From Chitinophaga pinensis (lineage in GTDB: Bacteria > Pseudomonadota > Gammaproteobacteria > Burkholderiales > Burkholderiaceae_C), in NCBI GenBank assembly GCA_943326015.2, contig CALPRQ020000001.1, positions 1 through 64,000 of the forward strand: DNA of 64,000 nucleotides, read 5' to 3'. Shown here one piece after another: positions 33,212-42,809 of this stretch. Below the pieces are notes generated by a model. It was not told where the DNA came from. It made no database searches and was given only the letters and a program-made list of their open reading frames with translations. Position numbers and translations under genes: made by a program. Within the stretch, counting starts at the first letter, position 1; each line of letters starts with the position of its first letter.

Positions 33212-34597
33212 TTACATGCCCGGCAGCTTGGGCATGCCCGGCATCCCGGCCAGACCCTTCATGCCACCGAGCTTCTTCATCATCTTCATCAGGCCGCCGC
33301 CCTTCATCTTCTTCATGACGGACTGCATCTGCTCGAACTCCTTGAGCAGGCGGTTGACCTCCTGCACCTGGACGCCGGCGCCAGCGGCAATGCGGCGCTT
33401 GCGCGTGGCCTTGATCAGCTCGGGCTTGCGCCGTTCCTGCGCCGTCATGCTGCAGATGATGCCTTCCTTGCGCTTCATCTCCTTCTCGGCGCGACCGAGG
33501 TCGGCCTCGCTGGCCTTGGCGGCCATCTGGCTCGGCAGCTTGTCCATGAAGCTGGACAGGCCGCCCATCTTCTTCATCTGGCGGATCTGGTCGAGGAAAT
33601 CCTCCAGATCGAAACCGTCGCCGCTCTTGACCTTGGCCGCCAGCTTCTGCGCCGCGGCCAGATCGACGCCAGCGGTGACCTGCTCGACCAGCGCGACGAT
33701 ATCGCCCATGCCCAGCACGCGGCCGGCATGGCGCTCGGCGTCGAACAGCTCCAGGCCGTCGATCTTCTCGGACACGCCGGCGAACTTGATCGGCGCGCCG
33801 GTGACCGCGCGCACCGACAGGGCGGCGCCGCCGCGCGAGTCGCCGTCGAGCTTGGTCAGCACGATGCCGGTCAGCGGCAGCGCCTCCTTGAAGGCCTTGG
33901 CCGTGTTGATCGCGTCCTGGCCCTGCATCGCGTCGACCACGAACAGCGTCTCGACCGGGTTCAGCGCCGCATGCAGCTGCTTGATCTCGGCCATCAGCGC
34001 CTCGTCGATCGCCAGCCGGCCGGCGGTATCGACCAGCAGCACATCGAAGTAATGCTTCTTCGCGTAGTCCAGCGCGGCGTGCGCGATGTCGAGCGGTTTC
34101 TGCTCGGGGCTGCTCGGGAACCATTCGGCGCCAGCCTGCTTCGTCACGGTCTTGAGCTGCTCGATCGCGGCCGGACGGTAGACGTCGCCCGACACCGTCA
34201 GCACCTTCTTCTTGCGCCGCTCGATCAGGTACTTGGCCAGCTTGGCGGTGGTGGTGGTCTTGCCCGCGCCCTGCAGGCCGGCCATCAGGATCACCGCCGG
34301 CGGCTGCGCGGCCAGGTTGATGTCGCTGACCCCCTCGCCCATCGTGGCGGCGAGCTCACGCTGGATCACGCTGACCAGCACCTGGCCGGGGGTCAGCGAG
34401 CCGACCACCTCGGCGCCGAGCGCCTTTTCCTTGACGCGCGCGATGAAGTCGCGCACCACGGGCAGCGCGACGTCAGCCTCAAGCAGGGCCATGCGCACCT
34501 CGCGCAGCATGTCGCTGACGTTGCTTTCGGTGATGCGGGCCTGGCCACGCACCTCCTTGACCAGTCGAGACAGTTTTTCGGTGAGGGCTGAGGCCAT
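33212..34597 (-). CDS. ffh: Signal recognition particle protein Ffh
   Basis: A protein of 461 aa. The N domain is followed by the G domain with GLQGAGKTTT (residues 107-116), DTAGR and TKLDGD. A methionine-rich M domain (about 300-461) binds 4.5S RNA and signal sequences, ending in Met/Gly/Lys-rich repeats GGMKGLAGMPGMPKLPGM. It targets membrane proteins co-translationally. Length and domain order are standard. Confidence 0.97.
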   Translation of the reverse strand: MASALTEKLSRLVKEVRGQARITESNVSDMLREVRMALLEADVALPVVRDFIARVKEKALGAEVVGSLTPGQVLVSVIQRELAATMGEGVSDINLAAQPPAVILMAGLQGAGKTTTTAKLAKYLIERRKKKVLTVSGDVYRPAAIEQLKTVTKQAGAEWFPSSPEQKPLDIAHAALDYAKKHYFDVLLVDTAGRLAIDEALMAEIKQLHAALNPVETLFVVDAMQGQDAINTAKAFKEALPLTGIVLTKLDGDSRGGAALSVRAVTGAPIKFAGVSEKIDGLELFDAERHAGRVLGMGDIVALVEQVTAGVDLAAAQKLAAKVKSGDGFDLEDFLDQIRQMKKMGGLSSFMDKLPSQMAAKASEADLGRAEKEMKRKEGIICSMTAQERRKPELIKATRKRRIAAGAGVQVQEVNRLLKEFEQMQSVMKKMKGGGLMKMMKKLGGMKGLAGMPGMPKLPGM

Positions 34598-34694
34598 GAT
34601 GAGCTGCTGTGTGAGCGCCGGCGGCCGCCGCCGCTTGGGGCGACCCGGGGCTGGGGATAAGGGCTGAAAGGGGATGACCGGCCGCGCGGGCCGT

Positions 34695-34700
34695 TAAACT
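34695..34700 (+). promoter_or_regulatory. Putative -10 box of the cytochrome c assembly gene
   Basis: TAAACT lies six bases before the ATG at 34707, allowing a leaderless transcript. No clear -35 is visible. Confidence 0.35.
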
Positions 34701-34706
34701 CTGGGC

Positions 34707-35501
34707 ATGATTCTATCCCCGAGCCCCTGGTGGAGCACCATCCCCGCGCTGGGTGCGGCGCTGGGCTATGCGCTGCTGGCGCTGCGACCGGTCAGGCTGA
34801 AGCCCGGCGGCGTCAATCTGCTGATGCTGCTGGTCTGGCTGCTGCATGCCTTGGCGCTGGCCTCGGGCCATGCCGGCAAACCGGTCCGCTTCGGCTTCGC
34901 GCCGGCACTGTCGGTCACGGCCTGGCTGGTCTTCACGCTGTACGCCATCGAAAGCCGGCTCTACCCTCAACTGCGGGCGCGTGCCACCATGGTCGGACTT
35001 GGCGCGGTGGCCGTGCTGCTCGCGCTGCTGTTCCCGGGCACGCCCCAGCAGCCCTCCGCCTCGCCCTGGCTGCCGCTGCACTGGTGGCTGGGCATCATTT
35101 CCTACGGCTTGCTGACTGCGGCCGTGCTGCATGGCTGGCTGGCACAGCGCGCCGAAGCCGCCATGCGTCAGGCGCGCCCGGGCGACGTCATGCTGCCCTT
35201 GCTCGCGCTCGAGCGCCTGACCTTCCGCCTGGTCGGTGCCGCGTTCGTGCTGCTGAGCGCCACCCTGCTGGCCGGCTGGTGGTTCAGCGAGCATCTGCTG
35301 GCGCAAGGCTGGAACTGGAACCACAAGACCGTTTTCACCCTGCTGTCCTGGCTGACCCTGGCCGTGCTGCTGTGGGGCCGCCGGACCCAGGGCTGGCGCG
35401 GCCGCTTCGCGATCCGCATGCTCTATGCCGCCGCCGCGCTGCTGCTGCTAGGCTATGTGGGCTCGCGCTTCGTCCTTGAAGTCATCCTGTCGCGCGCATG
35501 A
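34707..35501 (+). CDS. Cytochrome c assembly protein, CcsA/YpjD type
   Basis: A protein of 264 aa with about eight helices. LHWWLGIISYGLL and NWNHKTVFTLLSWLTL carry the histidines expected to ligate heme in CcsA/CcmC-like proteins. In many beta- and gammaproteobacteria this gene is divergent from ffh, as here. Whether it handles heme for cytochromes or another role is unsettled. Followed by a 4-bp overlap with the next gene. Confidence 0.85.
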   Translation: MILSPSPWWSTIPALGAALGYALLALRPVRLKPGGVNLLMLLVWLLHALALASGHAGKPVRFGFAPALSVTAWLVFTLYAIESRLYPQLRARATMVGLGAVAVLLALLFPGTPQQPSASPWLPLHWWLGIISYGLLTAAVLHGWLAQRAEAAMRQARPGDVMLPLLALERLTFRLVGAAFVLLSATLLAGWWFSEHLLAQGWNWNHKTVFTLLSWLTLAVLLWGRRTQGWRGRFAIRMLYAAAALLLLGYVGSRFVLEVILSRA

Positions 35502-35755
35502 AATACCTGCTGCTACTGATGGTGATGCTGGCCGGCGTCTGGCTCTGGCGCAGTCGCCGGGTCGAACAGCGGCCACCCGCCCCGCCACAGGCGCGCCAGC
35601 CGGCCAGGCCAGACGCCATGGTGAGCTGCCGCCACTGCGGCGTGCACCTGCCAGCGAGCGAAGCCATCTCCGACGCCCAGGGACATTACTGCAGCGTCGA
35701 GCACCTGCGCCTGCAACGCGACGGGCAGGCCCGGCTCCCGCGCGATGAGAACTGA
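35498..35755 (+). CDS. PP0621-family small protein with zinc-finger-like CxxC
   Basis: A protein of 85 aa. One N-terminal membrane anchor (residues 1-18), then a charged linker, then CRHCGVHLPASEA and HYCSVEH, a possible metal site (Cys-x2-Cys ... Cys-x2-His). Start codon overlaps the preceding stop (ATGA) and its end overlaps ampD by 11 bp. Function unknown; it commonly sits between ccsA-like and ampD genes in this group. Confidence 0.75.
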   Translation: MKYLLLLMVMLAGVWLWRSRRVEQRPPAPPQARQPARPDAMVSCRHCGVHLPASEAISDAQGHYCSVEHLRLQRDGQARLPRDEN

Positions 35756-36350
35756 CGCACACCCCGCGCTCACTGGCTGGCGCGACGGCTGGCTGCTGAC
35801 GGCGCGAGCAGCCGCCTCGCCCAATTTCGGCCCGCGACCGGCCCGCAAGGCGATCGACCTGATCGTCGTGCACTCGATCAGCCTGCCACCCGGGCAGTAC
35901 GGTGGCCCCGAGATCGAGCAGCTGTTTGGCAACCAGCTGGACTGGGAGGCGCACCCCTATTTCCAGGGCCTGCGCGGCCTCGAAGTCTCCAGCCATTTCC
36001 TGATTCGCCGCGATGGCGAACTGGTGCAGTTCGTTTCCTGCGACGACCGTGCCTGGCACGCCGGCCGATCAAGCTGGCGCGGGCGCGAGAACTGCAACGA
36101 CGACTCGATCGGCATCGAGCTGGAGGGGCTGGAAGGCGAAACCTTCGAGCCGACGCAATACCGCGCGCTGGCCACGCTATGCCAGGCACTGGCGCGGCGC
36201 TACCCGATCTGCCATGTCGCGGGCCACGAGCATATCGCCCCCGGCCGAAAACAGGACCCCGGCCCGGGTTTCGACTGGGCGCAACTGCAGCAGCTCACCC
36301 ATTGGCCGGCGGGGCGCTTCCCGGCCGACACCCTGCCAACCACGCAATAA
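35745..36350 (+). CDS. ampD: 1,6-anhydro-N-acetylmuramyl-L-alanine amidase AmpD
   Basis: A protein of 201 aa. Amidase_2 fold: DLIVVHSIS gives the first zinc His, HVAGHEHIAPGRKQDPGPGFDW gives the second His and the Asp, and VSSHFLIRRDGELVQFV is the core strand pair. It cleaves the peptide from recycled anhydromuropeptides in the cytoplasm and affects beta-lactamase induction. No signal peptide, as expected for AmpD. Confidence 0.94.
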   Translation: MRTDAHPALTGWRDGWLLTARAAASPNFGPRPARKAIDLIVVHSISLPPGQYGGPEIEQLFGNQLDWEAHPYFQGLRGLEVSSHFLIRRDGELVQFVSCDDRAWHAGRSSWRGRENCNDDSIGIELEGLEGETFEPTQYRALATLCQALARRYPICHVAGHEHIAPGRKQDPGPGFDWAQLQQLTHWPAGRFPADTLPTTQ

Positions 36351-36376
36351 AGTGGAAAATTCGCGTCATGCAGGGC

Positions 36377-36406
36377 TTGCATTTCGCCGTGACACTTTCA
36401 TAATAT
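36377..36406 (+). promoter_or_regulatory. Probable sigma70 promoter of the histone-like gene
   Basis: TTGCAT (36377-36382) and TAATAT (36401-36406) with an 18-bp spacer in the AT-rich part of the 254-bp gap. It predicts a leader of about 190 nt before the ATG at 36605; the rest of the gap shows nothing clear. Confidence 0.5.
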
Positions 36407-36604
36407 AAAAGTCAGAGTTTGTGTATGTGGCATTTCCCTATCCGGTGTCGGGCCAGCAGCCCGCCTGCGCCAGATCGGCATCCACCTGCCACGCCTTGGT
36501 TTCACCGGCGCCTTGCGTCCCCCGAAGCCATTGCGCTGACTTGCTGGGCCGGAATCGTCCGAGCTCATGCGCAACGTGCAAGCTGTTTCAGGAGAAGATG
36601 CAAG

Positions 36605-36856
36605 ATGGCGACTGCGAAGAAAGCCGCTCCGGCCAAGAAGGCAGCGGCGAACAAGGCAACCGAGCCCGCCGAGCTGGTGGAGCCCGTGCGCGCGGCCGAT
36701 GCTGCGCCGGCCAGGAAAACCGCAGTGAAGAAAGCTGCGACGCCCAAAGCGGCCGCCAAGAAGGCCGCCAAGGCCCAGCCGCCCACCGAGCCCGGCGCCG
36801 TCACCCGTCTGTCCCCGACCGCGGCCTGGCCCTTCCCGACCGGCAGCCGGCCTTGA
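36605..36856 (+). CDS. Histone H1-like Lys/Ala-rich protein
   Basis: A protein of 83 aa. Repeated AKKAA/KKAATPKAA blocks resemble the C-terminal tail of histone H1 and the Bordetella/Pseudomonas BpH1/AlgP type of proteins, which bind and condense DNA. The C-terminal 25 residues (LSPTAAWPFPTGSRP) are not basic, and the WPFPTG motif recurs in betaproteobacterial members (from memory). AGGAGA lies upstream. Overlapping frames starting at 36419 are not supported by a ribosome site. Confidence 0.75.
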   Translation: MATAKKAAPAKKAAANKATEPAELVEPVRAADAAPARKTAVKKAATPKAAAKKAAKAQPPTEPGAVTRLSPTAAWPFPTGSRP

Positions 36857-36877
36857 AGCGCTGAAGCGCTGACAGAC

Positions 36878-36914
36878 AAAAGCCTGATCGGCACAGCGGC
36901 AGATCAGGCTTTTT
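36878..36914. terminator. Bidirectional Rho-independent terminator
   Basis: AAAAGCCTGATC and GATCAGGCTTTTT form a 12-bp-class stem flanked by A- and T-runs, so it works for both the histone-like gene (+) and prmA (-). Confidence 0.93.
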
Positions 36915-36935
36915 CCTGGGCAAGCGCTGCAGCGC

Positions 36936-37823
36936 TCAGTCTGCGGCGCGGGCCGTCATCAGGATCCAGCCGTCCTCGCTGTCAGCCACCTCCAGCGCCA
37001 GCCAGGGCGCGTAGGCTTGCTTGAGCTCGTCGGCCTGGCGCTCCAGGATGCCGGCCAGCACCAGATGGCCACCGGCCTTGACATGGCCGCACAGCAGCGG
37101 TGCCAGCACCTTGAGCGGCGTGGCCAGGATATTGGCCAGCACGACATTGAAATCGCCTTGAGCCAGATCGGGCAGGCCCGCCTGCAGACTCACGTGGTTG
37201 TTCGCGGCGTTGATCTGGGTCGACTCGACCGCAGCCGGGTCGATGTCGACCGCCACGATCTCGGCCGCGCCATGCTTGGCCGCACCGATCGCCAGGATGC
37301 CGGAGCCGCAACCATAGTCGAGCACGCGCTGACCCGCGAGGTCGCGCTGCGCGATCCAGCGCAGGCACATGCGGGTGGTCGGATGCGTGCCGGTGCCGAA
37401 GGCCAGGCCCGGATCGAGCCGGATCACCTGCTCGGCGGTCGCTGGCGGCTCGTGCCAGCTCGGCACGATCCAGAAGGTCGGCGTGATCTCGACCGGCGCG
37501 AACTGCGACTGCGTCAGGCGCACCCAGTCCTGGTCGGCGACCAGGCGCACCCCCACGGTCTCGCAGCCCTCGAAGAAGTCCTGCTGCGCCAGCAGTGCGG
37601 CCGCCTCGCGCGCCTGCGCTTCCTGCTGGAACAGTGCAACGACACGCGAGCGCTGCCAGCCGGCCTTGGGGGCCGGCATGCCGGGCTCGCCGAACAGGGC
37701 CTGCTCGGCCGGCGTCTGCGCGTCGGCATCCTCCACCGACACGCTCAATGCGTCCAGCGCCTCCAGCGCGTCACTCAGGTCCTCGATGCGCAACTCCGGC
37801 GCCAGCAATACGAGTTCGAACAT
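36936..37823 (-). CDS. prmA: Ribosomal protein L11 methyltransferase PrmA
   Basis: A protein of 295 aa. FGTGTHPTTRMCL and VLDYGCGSGILAIGAAKHGA are the SAM-binding signature, NVVLANILATPL is the motif IV (NIL). It trimethylates L11 lysines and N-terminus. Start chosen at 37823 (MFELVLLAPE); the upstream ATG at 37898 lies in accC. 4 bp separate it from accC. Confidence 0.93.
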   Translation of the reverse strand: MFELVLLAPELRIEDLSDALEALDALSVSVEDADAQTPAEQALFGEPGMPAPKAGWQRSRVVALFQQEAQAREAAALLAQQDFFEGCETVGVRLVADQDWVRLTQSQFAPVEITPTFWIVPSWHEPPATAEQVIRLDPGLAFGTGTHPTTRMCLRWIAQRDLAGQRVLDYGCGSGILAIGAAKHGAAEIVAVDIDPAAVESTQINAANNHVSLQAGLPDLAQGDFNVVLANILATPLKVLAPLLCGHVKAGGHLVLAGILERQADELKQAYAPWLALEVADSEDGWILMTARAAD

Positions 37824-37827
37824 CGGT

Positions 37828-39177
37828 TTAGCGCTTGTGTTGCTCGAGCCAGTGCTCGAGGTAGTGGATGTTGGTACCGCCGGCCTCGAAGCTGGCATCG
37901 ACCATCAGCTCGCGGTGCAGCGGGATGTTGGTCTTGATGCCCTCGACCGCCACCTCGGACAGCGCGGTGCGCATGCGCGCCAGCGCCTGCTCGCGGGTGT
38001 CGCCATGCACGATGATCTTGCCGATCATCGAGTCATAGTTGGGCGGCACCAGGTAGTTGGCATAGACATGCGAGTCGACCCGCACGCCCGGCCCGCCCGG
38101 CATGTGCCAGGTCGTGACACGGCCCGGCGAAGGCGTGAACTTGAACGGGTCCTCGGCGTTGATGCGGCACTCGATCGCATGGCCGCGCAGCTGGATCTGG
38201 CGCTGCGTGAACGGCAGCTTCTCGCCGGCGGCAACCAGGATCTGGGTCCGCACGATGTCGATGCCGGTGATGGCCTCGGTCACCGGATGCTCGACCTGGA
38301 CCCGGGTGTTCATCTCGATGAAGTAGAACTCGCCGTTCTCGTACAGGAACTCGAAGGTGCCCGCGCCACGGTAGCCGATCTTCTTGCAGGCCGCCGCGCA
38401 GCGCTCGCCGATCTTGTCGATCAGGCGGCGCGCGATGCCCGGTGCCGGCGCTTCCTCGATCACCTTCTGGTGGCGGCGCTGCATCGAGCAGTCGCGCTCG
38501 CCCAGATAGACCGCGTTGCGGTGCTGGTCGGCCAGCACCTGGATCTCGATGTGGCGCGGGTTCTGGAGGAACTTCTCCATGTACACGGCCGGGTTGTTGA
38601 AGGCCGCGCCGGCTTCCGCCTTGGTGGTCTGGACCGCGTGCAGCAGCGCCGCCTCGGTGTGCACCACGCGCATGCCGCGGCCGCCGCCGCCGCCCGCGGC
38701 CTTGATGATGACCGGATAGCCGATCATCTTGGCCAGGCGCTTGACCTCGACCGGGTCATCGGGCAGCTCGCCCTCGGAGCCCGGCACGCAGGGCACGCCC
38801 GCCTTGATCATGGCCTGCTTGGCCGCGACCTTGTCGCCCATGATGCGGATCGACTCGGGGGTCGGGCCGATGAAGGTGAAGCCGCTTTGCTGGACGCGCT
38901 CGGCGAAGTCGGCATTCTCGGACAGGAAGCCGTAGCCCGGGTGGATGGCCTCGGCATCGGTGACCTCGGCCGCCGAGATGATGGCCGGCATGCTGAGGTA
39001 GCTCTGTCCCGAGGCGGCCGGACCGATGCAGACCGCCTCGTCGGCGAGCTTGACATACTTGGCCTCGCGGTCGGCCTCGGAGTAGACCACCACCGACTTG
39101 ATGCCCATCTCGCGGCAGGCCCGCTGCACGCGCAAGGCGATCTCGCCGCGGTTGGCGATCAGGATTTTCTTGAACAT
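37828..39177 (-). CDS. accC: Acetyl-CoA carboxylase, biotin carboxylase subunit
   Basis: A protein of 449 aa, standard length. [14 protein letters not shown] opens the fold, [13 protein letters not shown] is the ATP-grasp glycine loop, and [14 protein letters not shown] holds the metal-binding Glu/Asn and catalytic Arg. It carboxylates biotin on AccB. 11 bp after accB. Confidence 0.97.
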   Translation of the reverse strand: MFKKILIANRGEIALRVQRACREMGIKSVVVYSEADREAKYVKLADEAVCIGPAASGQSYLSMPAIISAAEVTDAEAIHPGYGFLSENADFAERVQQSGFTFIGPTPESIRIMGDKVAAKQAMIKAGVPCVPGSEGELPDDPVEVKRLAKMIGYPVIIKAAGGGGGRGMRVVHTEAALLHAVQTTKAEAGAAFNNPAVYMEKFLQNPRHIEIQVLADQHRNAVYLGERDCSMQRRHQKVIEEAPAPGIARRLIDKIGERCAAACKKIGYRGAGTFEFLYENGEFYFIEMNTRVQVEHPVTEAITGIDIVRTQILVAAGEKLPFTQRQIQLRGHAIECRINAEDPFKFTPSPGRVTTWHMPGGPGVRVDSHVYANYLVPPNYDSMIGKIIVHGDTREQALARMRTALSEVAVEGIKTNIPLHRELMVDASFEAGGTNIHYLEHWLEQHKR

Positions 39178-39188
39178 GGCAGCCGACC

Positions 39189-39635
39189 TTATTCGATCAC
39201 GAACAGCGGCTGACCGTATTCGACAGCGTGGCCGTTTTCGACCAGAATCTGGGTCACGGTACCGCTCTTGTCGGCCTCGATCTCGTTCATGATCTTCATC
39301 GCCTCGACGATGCAGATCGGCTCGCCTTCCTTGATCGGGCTGCCGATATCGGCAAAAGCCTTGGCACCCGGGCTGGCGGAACGATAGAAAGTGCCGACCA
39401 TGGGAGACTTGACGACATGGCCCTTGACAGCCTCGGGCTCGATGACAGCGACCGGAGCGGCAACGACCGCGGGCGCGGCGACGACTGCTGCCGGAGCGGC
39501 GGCCATCACGGGCACGGCAGCAGCCGGCGCGCTCTTGACGATGCGAACCTTGCCCTCGGCTTCAGTGATTTCGAGTTCGGATACGTTGGATTCCGACACC
39601 AGGTCGATCAGGGTCTTGAGTTTGCGCAGATCCAT
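39189..39635 (-). CDS. accB: Biotin carboxyl carrier protein of acetyl-CoA carboxylase
   Basis: A protein of 148 aa. [23 protein letters not shown] at the N-terminus, an Ala/Pro/Val-rich linker (about 37-72), and a biotinyl domain with [10 protein letters not shown] carrying the biotinylated Lys. Start at 39635 fits the family; GGAG lies upstream. In many Burkholderiales a biosynthetic aroQ precedes accB; here pilB is divergent instead. Confidence 0.96.
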   Translation of the reverse strand: MDLRKLKTLIDLVSESNVSELEITEAEGKVRIVKSAPAAAVPVMAAAPAAVVAAPAVVAAPVAVIEPEAVKGHVVKSPMVGTFYRSASPGAKAFADIGSPIKEGEPICIVEAMKIMNEIEADKSGTVTQILVENGHAVEYGQPLFVIE

Positions 39636-39790
39636 ATTTTCTCCAAGAAGTGCACCTAAAATGCACCAAAGTTTCCACAACGACGTGAAATTGGGCCTGA
39701 ATATACACGATACGGCACAAGCCCGGCGTACTGATTTTGTGCTATGGCAAGCGGATTTTCGCGCAAATATGCGAAAAATGTCCAATAGAA

Positions 39791-41515
39791 ATGCCTGAAG
39801 AAAGCTCCGCATCCGCGACTGAACTGCCAGGGCTGGCACGCGCGCTGGTGTCGGCCGGCAAGCTCTCGCTCGCGACCGCCGAGGCGCTCTACAGCAAGGC
39901 CGGCGAACACAAGATCAGCTTCATCGCCGAGCTGACCGGCAGCGGCGCGGTCTCGGCGGCCGACCTGGCGCACAGCCTATCGCAGGCCTTCGCCGTCCCC
40001 CTGATCGACATCGACGCGCTCGACCCGCAGCATCTCCAGAGCGGCCTGCTCGACAGCCGGACCTGCCTGCAATACCGCGTGCTGCCGCTGGGCCGGCGCG
40101 GCAACCGCATCAGCATTGCCACCGCCGACCCCTCGGACCAGCAGGCCGCCGAGAAAGTCAAGTTCGCCACCCAGCTCGGCGTCGACTGGGTCGTCGCCGA
40201 GTTCGACAAGCTCGGGCGCTTGGTCGAGGCCGCTGCCGCCAGCGCCGGCGAGACCATGGAGCAGATCATCGGCAGCGACTTCGAGTTCGATGAATCGAAG
40301 GTCGAGCTGGCCAGCTCCGAGGCGGCGGACAAGATGGCACAGGAAGTCGAGGATGCACCGATCGTGCGTTTTCTGCACAAGATGCTGCTCGATGCCTACA
40401 GCCAGCGCGCCTCCGACCTGCACTTCGAGCCTTATGAGCACCACTACCGGGTGCGCTTCCGGATCGATGGCGAACTGCGCGAGATCGCCTCGCCACCAGT
40501 GGCGATCCGCGACAAGCTGGCCTCGCGCATCAAGGTGATCTCCAAGCTCGACATCTCGGAAAAGCGCATCCCGCAGGACGGGCGCATGAAGCTCAAGGTC
40601 GGGCACGACAAGGTGATCGACTTCCGGGTCAGCACGCTGCCGACACTGTTCGGCGAGAAGATCGTGATCCGGATCCTGGACCCGAGCAGCGCCCAGATGG
40701 GTATCGACGCGCTCGGCTACGACCCGGATGACAAGCAAAAACTGCTCGAGGCGATCGCCCGCCCCTACGGCATGGTGCTGGTCACCGGTCCGACCGGATC
40801 GGGCAAGACCGTCTCGCTCTACACCTGCCTCAACATCCTGAACCAGCCCAGTGTCAACATCTCGACCGCCGAGGACCCCTCCGAGATCAACCTGCCCGGC
40901 GTCAACCAGGTCAACGTCAACGAGAAGGCCGGTCTGACCTTCGCCGCCGCCTTGCGCGCCTTCCTGCGCCAGGACCCGGACATCATCATGGTCGGCGAGA
41001 TCCGCGACCTCGAGACCGCCGACATCGCCATCAAGGCCGCCCAGACCGGCCACCTGGTGCTGTCGACGCTGCACACCAACAACGCGCCCAGCACGCTGTC
41101 GCGCCTGCTCAACATGGGCGTGGCGCCGTTCAACATCGCGTCCAGCATCAACCTGATCACGGCACAGCGGCTGGTGCGCAGGCTGTGCCCCAGCTGCAAG
41201 ACACCGCTCGACATCCCGCAGCAGGCCCTGATCGACGCCGGCTTCCAAGCCGAGGAACTCGACGGCAGCTGGCAGCCCTACCAGCCGGTAGGCTGCAAGG
41301 ATTGCAACGGCGGCTACAAGGGACGGGTCGGCATCTACCAGCTGATGCCGATCAGCGAGGCGATGCAGCAGATCATCCTGACCAACGGCGGTGCGCTCGA
41401 AATCTCGCGGCAGGCCAGACGCGACGGCATGCCGACCCTGCGCGAATCCGGGCTGCGCAAGGTTAAACTGGGTATCACTTCGCTGCAGGAGGTACTGGCC
41501 AACACCAAGGACTGA
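39791..41515 (+). CDS. pilB: Type IV pilus assembly ATPase PilB
   Basis: A protein of 574 aa. N-terminal MshEN-type domain ([23 protein letters not shown]), then the secretion-ATPase core with Walker A GPTGSGKT (about residue 333), the Asp box, [16 protein letters not shown] as Walker B, and a zinc tetracysteine CPSC...CKDC near 470-520. It powers pilus extension. Start chosen at 39791 to match the family. Upstream 39636-39790 is AT-rich and holds the divergent accB/pilB promoters. Confidence 0.96.
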   Translation: MPEESSASATELPGLARALVSAGKLSLATAEALYSKAGEHKISFIAELTGSGAVSAADLAHSLSQAFAVPLIDIDALDPQHLQSGLLDSRTCLQYRVLPLGRRGNRISIATADPSDQQAAEKVKFATQLGVDWVVAEFDKLGRLVEAAAASAGETMEQIIGSDFEFDESKVELASSEAADKMAQEVEDAPIVRFLHKMLLDAYSQRASDLHFEPYEHHYRVRFRIDGELREIASPPVAIRDKLASRIKVISKLDISEKRIPQDGRMKLKVGHDKVIDFRVSTLPTLFGEKIVIRILDPSSAQMGIDALGYDPDDKQKLLEAIARPYGMVLVTGPTGSGKTVSLYTCLNILNQPSVNISTAEDPSEINLPGVNQVNVNEKAGLTFAAALRAFLRQDPDIIMVGEIRDLETADIAIKAAQTGHLVLSTLHTNNAPSTLSRLLNMGVAPFNIASSINLITAQRLVRRLCPSCKTPLDIPQQALIDAGFQAEELDGSWQPYQPVGCKDCNGGYKGRVGIYQLMPISEAMQQIILTNGGALEISRQARRDGMPTLRESGLRKVKLGITSLQEVLANTKD

Positions 41516-41566
41516 CTTGGCGCGGCCGCTCCGGACAGACAAGCCATCAAAAAAGAGGGGGATGTC

Positions 41567-42781
41567 ATGGCCACAGCCGTGAGCAAGGTCAAGGAATATG
41601 TCTTCGAGTGGGAGGGCAAGGACCGCAGCGGCAAGGCCATCCGCGGCGAGACCCGCGCTGCCAGCGAGAACCTGGTCATGACCGCATTGCGCCGTCAGGG
41701 CATCGCTCCGGTCAAGGTCAGGAAGCGCCGCATGTCGAGTGGCAAGTCCATCCGCCCGAAGGACATCGCGATCTTCACGCGCCAGCTCGCGACCATGATG
41801 AAAGCCGGCGTGCCGCTGCTGCAGGCGTTCGACATCGTCGGGCGCGGCAACCCCAACCCCAACGTGAGCCGGCTGCTCAACGAGGTCCGCACCGACGTCG
41901 AGACCGGCACCTCGCTGAGCGCGGCCTTCCGCAAGCATCCGCTCTACTTCAACGCGCTCTACTGCAACCTGGTCGAGGCCGGCGAGGCCGCCGGCATCCT
42001 GGAGGACATCCTGGACCGGCTGTCGGTCTATCTCGAGAAGTCCGAGGCGCTCAAGAGCAAGGTCAAGTCGGCGCTGATGTACCCGACCGCGGTGATGGTG
42101 GTGGCCTTCGTGGTCGTGGCGGTGATCATGATCTTCGTGATCCCGGCCTTCAAGGAGGTGTTCTCGTCCTTTGGCGCCGACCTGCCCGGGCCCACGCTGT
42201 TCGTGATCGCGATGAGCGAGTTCTTCGTCGCCTGGTGGTGGCTGATCTTCGGCGGCCTGGGCGGCGGCCTCTACTTCTTCATGCAGGCCTGGCGCCGCAA
42301 CGAGCAGGTGCAGCGCGCGATGGACCGGCTGCTGCTCAAGCTGCCGATCTTCGGCACGCTGGTCGAGAAATCGACCGTGGCGCGCTGGACCCGCACGCTC
42401 GCGACCATGTTCGCCGCCGGCGTGCCGCTGGTCGAGGCGCTCGACTCGGTCGGCGGCGCCTCGGGCAACTCGCTCTACGCCGACGCCACCGTCAGGATCC
42501 AGCAGGAGGTCTCGACCGGCACCAGCCTGACGCAGGCCATGACCAATACCCGGATCTTTCCATCCATGGTGCTGCAGATGTGCGCGATTGGCGAGGAGTC
42601 GGGCTCGATCGACCACATGCTGGGCAAGGCGGCCGATTTCTACGAGCAGGAGGTCGATGACATGGTCGCTGGCCTTTCCAGCCTGATGGAGCCCATCATC
42701 ATCGTGCTGCTGGGCTCGATCATCGGTGGCATCGTGGTCTCGATGTACCTGCCGATCTTCAAGCTCGGGCAGGTGGTCTGA
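41567..42781 (+). CDS. pilC: Type IV pilus inner-membrane platform protein PilC
   Basis: A protein of 404 aa. Two T2SSF domains (FTRQLATMMKAGVPLLQAFDIV and WTRTLATMFAAGVPLVEALDSV open each one) with three membrane segments. It couples PilB to pilin assembly. 51 bp after pilB. Confidence 0.96.
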   Translation: MATAVSKVKEYVFEWEGKDRSGKAIRGETRAASENLVMTALRRQGIAPVKVRKRRMSSGKSIRPKDIAIFTRQLATMMKAGVPLLQAFDIVGRGNPNPNVSRLLNEVRTDVETGTSLSAAFRKHPLYFNALYCNLVEAGEAAGILEDILDRLSVYLEKSEALKSKVKSALMYPTAVMVVAFVVVAVIMIFVIPAFKEVFSSFGADLPGPTLFVIAMSEFFVAWWWLIFGGLGGGLYFFMQAWRRNEQVQRAMDRLLLKLPIFGTLVEKSTVARWTRTLATMFAAGVPLVEALDSVGGASGNSLYADATVRIQQEVSTGTSLTQAMTNTRIFPSMVLQMCAIGEESGSIDHMLGKAADFYEQEVDDMVAGLSSLMEPIIIVLLGSIIGGIVVSMYLPIFKLGQVV

Positions 42782-42809
42782 CAGGGTAGAACAAGCGCCA
42801 GCGCCGGGA

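Noticed and set aside
32547-34124. Single 525-codon frame joining a membrane protein to a basic N-terminal half
   Set aside because: The upstream half is a frame-shifted shadow of ffh; only the part from 33185 has protein character and a ribosome site.
39977-42616. 879-codon open frame on the minus strand over pilB and pilC
   Set aside because: Antisense to two well-defined pilus genes; a by-product of GC-biased codon use.
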